Made by a program: the position numbers and the translations under genes. Under the pieces are notes generated by a model. The model ran no database searches and was not told the DNA's origin. It was given only the letters and a program-made list of their open reading frames with translations. A DNA stretch of 64,000 nucleotides from assembly GCA_025504975.1 (NCBI GenBank), contig JANUWI010000001.1:2604001-2668000 (forward strand). Direction: 5' to 3'. The stretch is from Plenodomus lindquistii (lineage: Eukaryota; Ascomycota; Dothideomycetes; Pleosporales; Leptosphaeriaceae). Below, piece after piece: positions 46,701 through 54,913 of this stretch (positions within the stretch are counted from its first letter, which is position 1; every line of letters begins with the position of its first letter).

Positions 46701-48746
46701 CTACCTGATATTGATGAGATCTCGGAAGACTCTTATCACGATGTTGACGAAGCGCCTCATGAAGCGCCTGAAGCTCAACGACCAGCTGCCTCTCAGGCAA
46801 CTGCTGCTCCTGTAGCACCGCCTGAAGCAGCACCCACAGCTGTACGACGAGTACGCCTACCTCCTCCGCGCTCTACAACAACTAGAGACGGATCACCTGT
46901 TCGCAGGAGCAGGAGAGTCCGTGGGGAGGATCCTGATGCCCCGGCATCAGGGAGCAACACTGCTCCTGGAGCATACTTTGTATACGATCCTTCGAACAGG
47001 ATTAATACAGGGGATCTCCTCCAGGACCTCTTGAGCAGAGCCTCCACTCGTGCTCACCAAGAACACGCCACCATTCACGCAGTGATTGGAGCGGCTATTC
47101 ATGGGACCACCAGATCCCAAAACTCAAAAATTGGAAGGATCCACCGAGATGAGCTTCCAAAGCTCCCTACCAAATGGAAGGATCTCCATACACACTCTTT
47201 TGGACCATTGTTTTACCAAGCTTGCGACCGAGAGATCAACACGCTCCGTTCCAAAGGCACCTGGAAGATTATAGAGCGCTCCGCAGCTCAAAAGCGGCCG
47301 CTCCCTCTCAAATGGGTATTCACTTACAAGCTTGACAAAGACGGATATTTCCTGAAGTGTAAAGCCCGGATAGTAGTACGAGGTGATCTCCAGCTTGTTG
47401 ACACGCTCCACTCAACGTACGCTGCAACGCTCGCGTCTCGCACCTTCCGGCTAGCCATAGCTATTGCAGCTCACCGAGACTTTGAGATAGACCAGTACGA
47501 CGTTGTTGGAGCATTCCTAAATGCCTCCATGGATCACCAAGACGACGTTGTTTGTGAGCTACCAGATGGCTACAAACTCGCAGGCAAGTGCGTACTACTG
47601 CTCCGAGCCTTGTACGGCCTCCGCGACTCACCACTCCTGTGGTACCGGGAGCTCTCCGCAACCCTCAAACAGCTCGGCTTAATCGCCTCAAAAGAAGAAC
47701 CGTGTCTCTTCTACACGCCTGATCGGAAGATCTACTTGCTCTTCTACGTTGACGATATCCTGATCATGTATCACCGAAGTGATGTTACACAAGCTCACCA
47801 GGTGGTAACAACTCTTAAGGACAAATATCAGATAGAGGACAAGGGATCAATTGAGTGGTTTCTAGGGATACGAGTGATCAGGGATCGAGTGAAAAAGACG
47901 ATCTCACTCGTCCATGACGAGTACATTGACAAGATCTCGAAGAAGTTCAGTGTAGCAGACTCTGCCCACTTTCCTGACACGCCGCTCCCGAGCTCTGAGC
48001 TGGAAAAGAGCACCGGAGAAGCCACCAAACAGCAGATCAAGGAGTATCAGGAGATGATTGGATCTATCCTGTACACTGCTATAATGGTGCGCCCGGACGT
48101 CGCGTTTGCCGCCTCCAAACTCTCACAATATCTCACCAACCCTGCCCCACAGCACTTCAAAGCTGCCCACCGGACGATCCTATATCTCTACCGAACGAGG
48201 TATCACGCAATACAGTACGGCCAGGGTGACTCAAAGCTCATGATATGCAGCGATGCTTCTTTTGCGGACGACGTTGAGACACGACGCTCATCCCAGGGCT
48301 ATATTGTTATGCTCTATGGAGGAGTAATCATGTGGAAAGCAGCTCGTCAAGCAACTGTCACAACGTCAACAACTGAAGCTGAGCTACTATCTCTCGAGCA
48401 CGTCGCCAAAGAGTCAATGGGGCTCCGAAGATTCCTCCAGGAGCTCCACGTACCCGTACCCGAGCCATACGAGATCTTCTGTGACAATCAACAAACAATC
48501 CGGCTTGTTGTGGGTGAGGGAGAACGTATCACCACAAAGCTACGACACGTTGATATACAGAACATGTGGCTCAGGCAAGAATATGAAAAGGGATCCTTCA
48601 CGATCAGCTACCTCCCCACAAACGAGATGCCAGCAGATGGGCTCACCAAAAATCTCCCCAAACAATCTTTCAATACTTTCAAGGATCATTTGAGGCTACA
48701 AGACACAAAAGCTGAGATCACGACATCACCAGAGCAAGATAAGTAA
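43761..48746 (+). CDS. Copia-2 Gag-Pol polyprotein
   Basis: 1661 aa in one open frame from ATG 43761 (a GTG just upstream is in frame) to TAA. Gag fills the first ~350 residues, with a degenerate knuckle CPCNRDHKWSPKDC near residue 265. Protease has ILDNGGALHLVNS near residue 375, with DNG in place of the more common DSG. Integrase has LWHARSGHLGPEALR...CEHC followed by the DDE residues in SWDLFD, MQDNDA and NGGPERAG. A long acidic, Pro-rich linker follows at about 850-1090. Reverse transcriptase has LPLKWVFTYKLDKDG, ALYGLRDSPLLW and LLFYVDDILIM at 47745-47756. RNase H ends the protein with SDASFADD, TTSTTEAELLSL and RHVDIQNMWLRQ. Unlike Copia-1 there is no stop between Gag and Pol. It appears competent apart from the unusual protease triad. 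Confidence 0.96.
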   Translation: MATTYLLNSPADWPNWFLQYQLLAMNQGVWQYCDPDEELVAAPHDDRPDEPDSPTKDDIELFKIEAAQYKIRESQWLIKSKKLEAMWKWINTTVEPNLLQPYLLDIVATETVTPQALAKALKEGLAPGEDSTKNQVRAEYRAHLRKARTANNASRWQQEWTLLYKKARAYKLNEVEGQIAIHDYLDALTPKLSPDWARSMHRKIIEDGVLGRTTGTLTLEQIGRVYSELLHQHTLRTGNRGEGIFLTVDTDNSLTGASGSATCPCNRDHKWSPKDCHQVRAALTDKPYKMGDEKKKKLLARLNEPQFKSLKKAVRAKSSTDKQDGKAESGESGSFPGAIQAALIDPRLSGPTTTHGAYSTMDFDAHPLSESTILDNGGALHLVNSVDRLEPGTFKKSRGISTVEAGTQSFQISGTGTRVMKNVLTGARGERTEDLVLLNVAVVEGFHVNIVSEALLQSKGAWYLGLDATLRYGSYEKSVVLAQLMRKQNLTFIEYKPITVYSLAMSTISAPTKRSFTTYPRSDSEELWHARSGHLGPEALRALVKHARGVRINGISRKKCEHCAVTHASQVISRRPRERPARPYWRVSWDLFDMPRGSSGEQWILVIKDDYSSKLHTYSLMGKGVKEILSIFKTFWSMIRTQYKLEICVIMQDNDAATLPWRGSSDFEIWMENMGIKSESSPPYTHEPNGGPERAGKEIVTKQIKMRIAANLPEELWPYVVEAATWLHNMSPSRAQDMRSPNETLFQWFRGWFKWYQPAQIKLWTADLRPDWSGIYAYGCRAYPLNRDRAAGRHKRSFKVTPRGHIGYLVGYRSSNIYKIWIPELNSVITTRNVTFDEDLFYNPEEPAPQATEELQRIVSVLEIEEDEPEDLDWLDQLLEAANEPDNTGVVLHESNPAHQLGGGEDTAAANDLDGRPDYQALQEPLPPLVARSASASQRINADSNGPSGLYTPEPTPDPIRPGYHGSSPRDEPHPVGAGPLPDIDEISEDSYHDVDEAPHEAPEAQRPAASQATAAPVAPPEAAPTAVRRVRLPPPRSTTTRDGSPVRRSRRVRGEDPDAPASGSNTAPGAYFVYDPSNRINTGDLLQDLLSRASTRAHQEHATIHAVIGAAIHGTTRSQNSKIGRIHRDELPKLPTKWKDLHTHSFGPLFYQACDREINTLRSKGTWKIIERSAAQKRPLPLKWVFTYKLDKDGYFLKCKARIVVRGDLQLVDTLHSTYAATLASRTFRLAIAIAAHRDFEIDQYDVVGAFLNASMDHQDDVVCELPDGYKLAGKCVLLLRALYGLRDSPLLWYRELSATLKQLGLIASKEEPCLFYTPDRKIYLLFYVDDILIMYHRSDVTQAHQVVTTLKDKYQIEDKGSIEWFLGIRVIRDRVKKTISLVHDEYIDKISKKFSVADSAHFPDTPLPSSELEKSTGEATKQQIKEYQEMIGSILYTAIMVRPDVAFAASKLSQYLTNPAPQHFKAAHRTILYLYRTRYHAIQYGQGDSKLMICSDASFADDVETRRSSQGYIVMLYGGVIMWKAARQATVTTSTTEAELLSLEHVAKESMGLRRFLQELHVPVPEPYEIFCDNQQTIRLVVGEGERITTKLRHVDIQNMWLRQEYEKGSFTISYLPTNEMPADGLTKNLPKQSFNTFKDHLRLQDTKAEITTSPEQDK

Positions 48747-48857
48747 TTGTTTGATGATCCCCATTTGTATTTGTACAATATAATACATGGGCCGAAGCCC
48801 GTCCTTGAAGAATTTGTGGGCCACGCCCAGCAGCAGCGCCCGGGGGGGGAGCCAGAT

Positions 48858-49734
48858 CTACCTCATCACCTCATCAACGAGCTCACCGATCAACCTCTTG
48901 ACGTTTTCACGTCGTGAAGGAAGACCGGCTCGCTCGCCGGCAGCAGGGGCCGCGCCGAAGGCAGGAAGCTCATCCTCTTCCTCCTTCAGCACCTTCAAGA
49001 GCAGACGGAGCTCACGGCGAGGGCGCCTGAGCTCGTCTTTACTTGCCCCTGTAGCCTTGAGGGCAATGAACGCCTGGGAGCGGCGGAGGGCGAGGGCGGG
49101 GCTATACTAGGATCAGCGAAGCTCACTTAACTAATGAGATTGTCTACTTACACGGGTTGGCACGAATGCCCAGAGGCGCAGAGCCAGCAGCTCTTGCTGC
49201 GGGTCCCGTCGTGGTCCCAGCAGCGCCCATCGCCTCGTGCGAGGGCGCTGCGCACGCAGCCCAAGCAGGGAACAGCGCGCTCCTCCGTGGGATCACCACG
49301 ACGGGACCGCGCACCAGCCGGCGTAGCAGCAGCAGCAGCAGCAGCACGCTCCGCCTCTTCCTCCTCCTTTTTCTTCCCCTTCTTGGGGGTGCGGGGGGGG
49401 GGCGGCGCAGAGCGGGGAGAGCGGGGGGGTTGGGGGAGACATGAGACTCCCCAGAGGAGGAGGAAGTCTCAGAGGTCTCCCCACCCGAAGACTCAGGCGG
49501 GGGAGGCGAGGGGGTGCGCTTCTTGCGCGGGCGACCGCGCAAGCGCGGAGCGGGCGTGGGCGAGGGCGAGGGCGAGGGCGAGAGCGCAGCGCGCCGAGCG
49601 CGCGCAGCAGCGACGCGGGCGCGGGCAGCTTTCTGGGCTTTGGACTACGTTGAAATGGCGTTAGCAGAAGATCTACAAGCGCAAGGGAGCCTTGCGTGGG
49701 AGGATACAGGGATATGGGTACTAACAAGGGCCAT
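48858..49734 (-). CDS. Antisense, intron-containing gene inside Copia-2: AT-hook and six-Cys motif protein (1-nt frameshift)
   Basis: Proposed exons on the minus strand are 49734-49708, 49644-49152 and 49101-48858. Intron 1 (49707-49645) ends GCTAAC...ACGTAG. Intron 2 (49151-49102) starts GTAAGT and ends GTATAG, and splicing it joins two open frames exactly. The start CACCATGG has a strong Kozak context. About 254 aa are predicted: a basic, Ala/Arg- and Ser/Pro-rich N-terminus, the AT-hook core RGRPRKKR, a Ser/Pro-rich linker, then a Cx2Cx11Cx10Cx2Cx5C motif starting PCLGC and ending SCQP, then a charged helical C-terminus with LLLKVLKEEEDEL and VKRLIGELVDEV. A run of ten C (49393-49402 on the minus strand) needs one more base for the frame to continue, so this copy is a pseudogene or has a homopolymer error. 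Exon 2 length confirms the 1-nt deficit. A nuclear DNA-binding role is inferred from motifs only. Confidence 0.6.
49555..49610. repeat. GGCGAG short tandem repeat
   Basis: A (GAGGGC)-type hexamer array that encodes Ser-Pro repeats of the antisense gene on the minus strand (SPSPSPSPTP). It adds to the very high GC of this insert. Confidence 0.8.
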
Positions 49735-49941
49735 GGTGTTGATGGATACGGATCAAAACAGAAGCTCGGCCGACAATCAATTTTACCGGGCTCGGTATCG
49801 GGTCAACTACCTCCGACGTGCGCCAAGCAACGCAACAGAACTTTCAGTCACGCCGGATCTCACAGTACAGCAGCCTCAAACGCTCTACAAGGCTCAACAC
49901 CACCGATATTGAGCAGCTCAATCCGCCGTAACTGGGGGGTG

Positions 49942-50123
49942 TGTTGCACGTACACGGTACTCAGCCAACGCTGTATCCACCTGATCTCGGAATCTTCCGT
50001 GAAGCTCCCCTGCTTCTACCCACGTGATCCTACGTAGCAAGGGTATATATAGTACAATCTCTTCCTAGCTAGCAATACAATGATCTATCTCCCGATTATT
50101 CCTGAGCACCCATTTCTACAACA
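49942..50123 (+). repeat. 3' LTR of Copia-2
   Basis: 182 bp, 181 identical to the 5' LTR. A polypurine tract lies at 49931-49941. Confidence 0.95.
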
Positions 50124-50552
50124 ACTATATAGATAAATTTAAATTAATTTTTAGTCTAAATTAATATTATATTATATTATAAAGGTATTTAATAGAAAGT
50201 ATAGTATTTATAATACTAAAAAAAACTATTAGGTTTTTTAGGTTATTAGATTAACTAGTAGAATATATTATTTATATTACTATATTAAAATACTAATAGA
50301 AGTATAAAGTATAGTAAAGTTTTAGTATAGCTATAATTATAATATATATATAATACTTATCTATTAAATTTATTTTATAATTTTCTATATATTAAGTAAA
50401 TTTAATACTAAAAATAATTTTTCTATATAACTTTCTCTCTTTTAGAACTAATAAATTGCAAGATTATTCTAGTACTAAAATAATATTTAATATTAAGATA
50501 GCTAGTATCCATATCTTTTAAGTTAGTAGAAACGTAGCGCATGTATTCTAGT
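50124..50552. other. Right edge of the AT-rich block
   Basis: RIP-like sequence with no readable domain. Composition changes sharply to normal GC at about 50535, just before the minisatellite. Confidence 0.6.
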
Positions 50553-50697
50553 AGAAGGCGAAGAGGCGCTGTACTTCGTTAGAAGGCGGGAGAGGCGCTG
50601 TACTTCGTCAGAAGGCGGGAGAGGCGCTGTACTTCGTTAGAAGGCGGGAGAAGCGCTGTACTTCGTTAGAAGGCGGGAGAAGCGCTGTACTTCGTCA
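50553..50697. repeat. 29-bp minisatellite, five copies
   Basis: Copies start at 50553 (28 bp), 50581, 50610, 50639 and 50668. The unit reads AGAAGGCGGGAGAGGCGCTG followed by TACTTCGTT. Variants alternate GAGGCG/GAAGCG and CGTT/CGTC. It sits exactly at the border between the AT-rich block and the gene-bearing sequence. Confidence 0.95.
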
Positions 50698-52064
50698 GGG
50701 GCCAAGATTTGATCTAATCAAGCGCGGGGTAGAGCCGAGTTTTTAAAAAGTGGGGACACAGCGGCATCGCAATCTCCGTCCTGCACAACATGCGAGGATC
50801 TACAGCGCAGTCCGAAGCCACTTCCCACATATAGAACAGCGAAAGAGAAGCGGTTTGTTTACAAAACAGCGAAAGAGTTAGGATTGGGCGATTATTCTAA
50901 AGCCTGTATGAGAAGGCCCACATGGAACAAGAAAGTCGATCCCAATATATCCGTTGAACATGGACCTTGGAGCGAACAAGTTGTTGGTAAAACAGGTTCA
51001 ACAAGTCTAACTAGATAAAAAGAATTGGTTTATTGCGGATGAATTCTTCTGGGCCCACAGGCCTTTCCGCCGGACGAAACATGGCACAAAGCTTCATTGC
51101 GCTATGCAAGGCGCCGCAGCTTTCACCTTGCTTCCTCGACTGCCAACATCGCATTGTTACTGGCAACAGGGACGACATATTCCTACCCGAGAGGTTTGAG
51201 GCACCAATGTGGGGTGTACAGAGTATTGTCAGGTTGTATTGAAGCCCTACTTACTTCCGTATCGTATCATCCGTATCGTATCAAAGAGAGACTGAGCTAT
51301 TGGTGTATCAGAACTGTGCAGATTGCCTTTGACCATTGGCTTGCTCTCCTTCGGTATGATATAGGAACTAGTAGGGGTTCAAGCTGAGCTGACAATAGGG
51401 ACCCTCTACCGCAACTCTCGGCGGAGATAACAGTTTTGAATGACGCGTACGTTCGGCCTTGGTCCTGCACGTTGCAACCTTCTCTCTCGAGCATGGTCAA
51501 TGGAACCTGCACACGGAGTTGGTCAGTACTCCGTGGAATGGAAACTTTGGTGCAGAAGTAGAGTTGTTGGGCCGCATGCAAGATACTATATATACAAGGG
51601 CTTTTGTTAAGATACAGCCAAGATATCAGGCTGACTTCTCCGGCTCGCATAGACTAAAGTTATAAAATCCTCTAGTGACAGACCAGTACTAACCTCTTGA
51701 GGAAACAATTTTGGCTTGGCAAGATACGGTATATACAGTACATACAATAATACAGTATATGCAAGGAGTATCTTCAGATACATGTATCTGTGTACCCAGA
51801 TACCAGCATTAAATGCATCTCTACGACGGCAATTCCTGGCTGAGCGGACTAATCACGGCTCCGCGCGAATGTGCGACCTACATAGTACACACATGTAGGA
51901 GTGTGGAGAGGTGGAGTGAACTGATATATGCATGCGTTGACTCGCTCCAATGTGCATGGCACAGGCAACTGCCAAGTGACTATGTACCCATAGATCTCAC
52001 ATTGACACTCCGCTGCGAGGAGGACGGGAGCGGGAGCAACCGCCATCCGACACAAGCGCTCCTA
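50698..52064. other. No supported gene
   Basis: Normal-GC sequence with several short open frames (for example 51033-51242 and 51297-51650) that show no recognisable domain, no splice-consistent extension and no strong start context. A short duplicated CGTATCGTATC occurs near 51257-51281. Confidence 0.5.
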
Positions 52065-52227
52065 TCGGTGATTTGAAAAGACGTTTTTCAAGTCTAGCGG
52101 CTCGGGTGAGCTCAAATTCCGAGCTTTCTTCCAAGTCTCGATCACTCGTAGGGTCTCGTGGCTACTGATCAGGTCCACCTCCTGCTCAAAGCGAAACGTC
52201 CGAAGCGACCTATAGCCGTCCTTGATC
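52065..52227 (-). pseudogene. Possible orphan terminal exon, product unknown
   Basis: 54 codons on the minus strand directly after a good 3' splice site (TTACCCTTACCCTATAG, then ATCAAGGAC), ending in TAG. The text is well-behaved protein (GYRSLRTFRFEQEVDLISSH...VIETWKKARN). No upstream exon is visible and the P450 promoter occupies the expected place, so this is most likely a truncated relic. Confidence 0.35.
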
Positions 52228-52286
52228 TATAGGGTAAGGGTAACCCTGAATTAGAGACTGGGTATACAGAGTGGCCTTGGTGGATG

Positions 52287-52294
52287 GTATATAT
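52287..52294 (+). promoter_or_regulatory. Candidate TATA box of the P450 gene
   Basis: GTATATAT about 150 bp before the P450 ATG, followed by a CCACCA-rich and pyrimidine-rich leader. Confidence 0.4.
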
Positions 52295-52439
52295 CACGTC
52301 GCCTTCTGCTGCAAAGTTCTCTTACCATCATTCTACACCACCACTACCACCACCACCAATATTGCGTCTTGTATCTGAGAAACAAAATCGTCATCTCGAC
52401 GCTGGCCTATCCAGCACCTCTTTGATAGTCGCGTTCGCC

Positions 52440-54120
52440 ATGTCGCTTCACCAGGCGTTGTCTGCTGTATTGCTGCTTCTTGAAATCGTATGGATCTCTA
52501 TCTTGTGCACCCAGCTACATTCTGATAATTCTCTTAGGGAGTGGTCTATGCATTGGGGCTTGCAATCTATAGGCTTTATTTTCACCCTCTCCGCAAGTTT
52601 CCCGGACCAAAACATTATGCCATCTCTGGACTTGTCTTCGCCATCGAGAACTCATGGAAAGGTCGTTTTGCCAAAGAAAAGATTCTTCGATTTCATGAGA
52701 AATACGGCGACATCGTCCGTATCGGGCCAAACCAAGTGGCAGTCAATGGAACCTTTGGATGGCCTGAGGTTTACGGGTACAATCGCGGCGCACGACCTGA
52801 ATTCTCCAAGTGGCCAAATTTTTACCAGGTTGGAGACAAGTCAATCCAGTCTATTTTTCCAGCCGACAGAGAGGATCACCGACGCCAACGCCGTCTCCAG
52901 GCACATGCATTCTCTGATGCTGCCATCAAGGAGCAGGAATCGTTGATTAAGCAGTATGTTGACAAGCTTTTCGTGCAATTACGCAAAGAATCCGCGAAGA
53001 AAGCACCAGTCGACATGCTCAAGTGGTACAATTGCACAACCTTCGACATCATTGGGGATCTAGTCTTCGGGGAACCATTCTATTGTCTGGACAACAGTGA
53101 CTACCATCCATGGATCGCTATGATCTTCGCTGGCATTAGAGCTCAAGCTAACATGGTTGCTTTATTGAGGCTGCCTCTGCTCAAATGGGCTATTCCATAC
53201 CTGGTTTCCAAAGAAGACTTGCGAAAGCGATATGAACACAAATCGATGAGCAATGTGAAGACCGAGCGGAGATTAGCGCTTGGCCCAACACCTAATGGCC
53301 GGAGAGACATTATGACGTACATACTCCGTCACAATGATGAGAAGGGTATGCGTCATGAGGAGATTTTATCGAATTCGGATGCTTTGATTATAGCTGGCAG
53401 CGAGACCACGGCGACTGCACTTTCCGGCATGACTTACTGGATCACCACAAACCCACAAGCCTTGAAACGTGTTCAGGAAGAGGTCAGAGCAGCTTTTAGT
53501 ACTGAGGAGGAAATTACCATGGTGTCTACAGGGCAGCTCAAATATCTGAATGCCTGTATCGAGGAGGGTTTGCGGATGTATCCACCCGTTGTGGAGATGC
53601 CCCCGCGTATTTCTCCAGGGGAATACGTTAACGGCCACTACATTCCTCAAGGTGTAAGTTTGACTCCACATTTACCTCCGCGCTTCTCCATGTTCATTAC
53701 ACTACCCGCACCTTTGTTTTTCAAGATTGCATTCGCAAATGCTGGAAGGACCAAACTAACGAATGTCTCTAGACTTGGATCACAATCTGGCAGTGGGCTG
53801 TTCACTACAACCCCGACAACTTTGCTCAGCCAGAAACTTTCAAGCCTGAGCGATGGCTAAGCCCCGATCATCCTTTGTACGACCCGCAATTTAGCTCAGA
53901 TAAGAAAGGCGCTTTCCAGCCCTTCTCTTTTGGCCCACGAAATTGCATTGGCAAGAATCTTGCATACGGTGAGCTTCGACTCATGGCTTCCCGGTTGTTC
54001 TGGAACTTCGACATCGAGCTGCACCCCGAAAGCAGTAACTGGGTAGATCAGCAGAGAGTATTTATACTGTGGGAAAAGGTTCCCTTAATGGTGCAATTAA
54101 AGCAGGTTGAGAGAGGTTAG
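52440..54120 (+). CDS. Cytochrome P450 monooxygenase, CYP65-like (3 exons)
   Basis: Exons 52440-52487, 52538-53653 and 53773-54120 give 503 aa. Intron 1 is GTATGG...TCTTAG and intron 2 is GTAAGT...CTAAC...CTCTAG. The first exon was chosen because splicing restores the normal microsomal start: a hydrophobic anchor (MSLHQALSAVLLLLEIGVVY) running into IYRLYFHPLRKFPGPK. Later motifs are the I-helix AGSETTAT, the K-helix EEGLRMYPP (ExxR), the PERW loop and the heme ligand FSFGPRNCIG with Cys near 446. It should be an ER-bound haem enzyme hydroxylating a small lipophilic substrate, using P450 reductase. The text resembles isotrichodermin C-15 hydroxylase-type fungal P450s. The neighbouring oxidoreductases suggest secondary metabolism. 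It appears intact. Substrate unknown. Confidence 0.93.
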
Positions 54121-54123
54121 AAA

Positions 54124-54130
54124 CAATACT
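54124..54130. repeat. Left inversion breakpoint heptamer
   Basis: CAATACT here is the inverse of AGTATTG at 58256-58262. The two mark the ends of the inferred inverted segment 54131-58255. The P450 stop codon is only three bases to the left. Confidence 0.6.
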
Positions 54131-54709
54131 GGAGTACGCCCAGCTCAGTCGTGCGCTGGGGATATGGATTCATAGCATCCAACACCTTCATGAACTCAAA
54201 GATCTTCCCGGCATATTCAAAGTCCTTTCATTGCCTGTCTTGGAATCGGAATCTCGGTTGAAGGACGGTCCGACAAGTTTGTATAACTGGAAATGTGTAG
54301 TATCCAAGGTGTTGGCCAGCCTGCTTCCACCCGTCTGGCGAGGCCATTAACGAAAGCAACAGCGCCCGTGGAATGGAAGCCGGAGCTGGTGTTGAGATGA
54401 AATCATAGTGCGACGCAAGATCCTCAATGAAATCTGTATTGTGTAAGCCTTTTAACAGGATCGTCTTCACACGATCACCATAGACTTGTTTCAATCTTCC
54501 AGCTTGTGCGTTGTGATGTACAAGCAGTCAAGCGTGACAGTATGGAATATAGCACAAGAATTCTCTAGAACCTGTGAACTAACGGTGCCGCCAACATTTT
54601 TTCTGGCGCTAGTGATCAAAATTGCGCTCAAAATGAGGCAACGAGGACTGTTGGAGTAGCGAAAGCAAGAGGTCAATTCGTAGTAACACGAAGCATAATT
54701 CGTGCACAA
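54131..54709 (-). pseudogene. NAD(P)-binding epimerase/reductase (NmrA/SDR-like) pseudogene, N-terminal half
   Basis: Read on the minus strand in several frames. The Rossmann start is near 54620 (AILITSARKNVGGTV for the family's LITGATGYVGGTV, with the glycine motif damaged). Then come KQVYGDRVKTILLKGLHN and FIEDLASHYDF (54508-54400), NTSSGFHSTGAVAFVNGLAR and TPWILHIS (54395-54310), and EYAGKIFEFMKVL with NPYPQRTTELGVL (54230-54140). At least three frameshifts separate these blocks. The order and content match fungal NAD-dependent epimerase/dehydratase-like proteins up to the middle of the domain, then stop dead at 54131. The remaining half is on the other strand at 58256. Confidence 0.8.
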
Positions 54710-54913
54710 AGCCCTGATACCTCACTATATACGTTAAAATCAGCTGCGGTTATGCCGACTGCGGCGAAATCTTGAGTTACGAATGGGATAGCGGAAGGGC
54801 AAGGGAGAAACGGAGCAGCGTAGGAGTGAAAGGGATGATAACATGTACAAACAAATAGTAATACAAAGCATCTACTACGTCTGGTAATATGGGTAGCAAG
54901 ATACTATACCTAA
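54710..54913. other. Short intergenic stretch
   Basis: Between the broken reductase (which ought to start near here) and the GMC stop codon; both are transcribed leftward. Nothing further seen. Confidence 0.5.

Larger units (their letters stand above)
43452..50123 (+). mobile_element. Complete, young Ty1/Copia LTR retrotransposon (Copia-2) with an extra antisense gene
   Basis: A 6672-bp element with 182-bp LTRs (43452-43633 and 49942-50123) starting TGTTGCACG and ending TCTACAACA. They differ at one base, T against A near 43622 and 50112. It has a single long Gag-Pol ORF and a polypurine tract ACTGGGGGGTG directly before the 3' LTR. About 1.2 kb of very GC-rich DNA lies between the pol stop and the 3' LTR, far more than a Copia element needs, and it contains a minus-strand gene. 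The element lies in RIPed DNA but is itself not RIPed. Confidence 0.96.

Noticed and set aside
48787..49912. Several long plus-strand open frames in the GC-rich insert of Copia-2
   Set aside because: High GC removes stops in all frames. The minus strand alone has a Kozak start, introns that join frames, and sensible motifs, so the plus-strand frames are treated as shadows.
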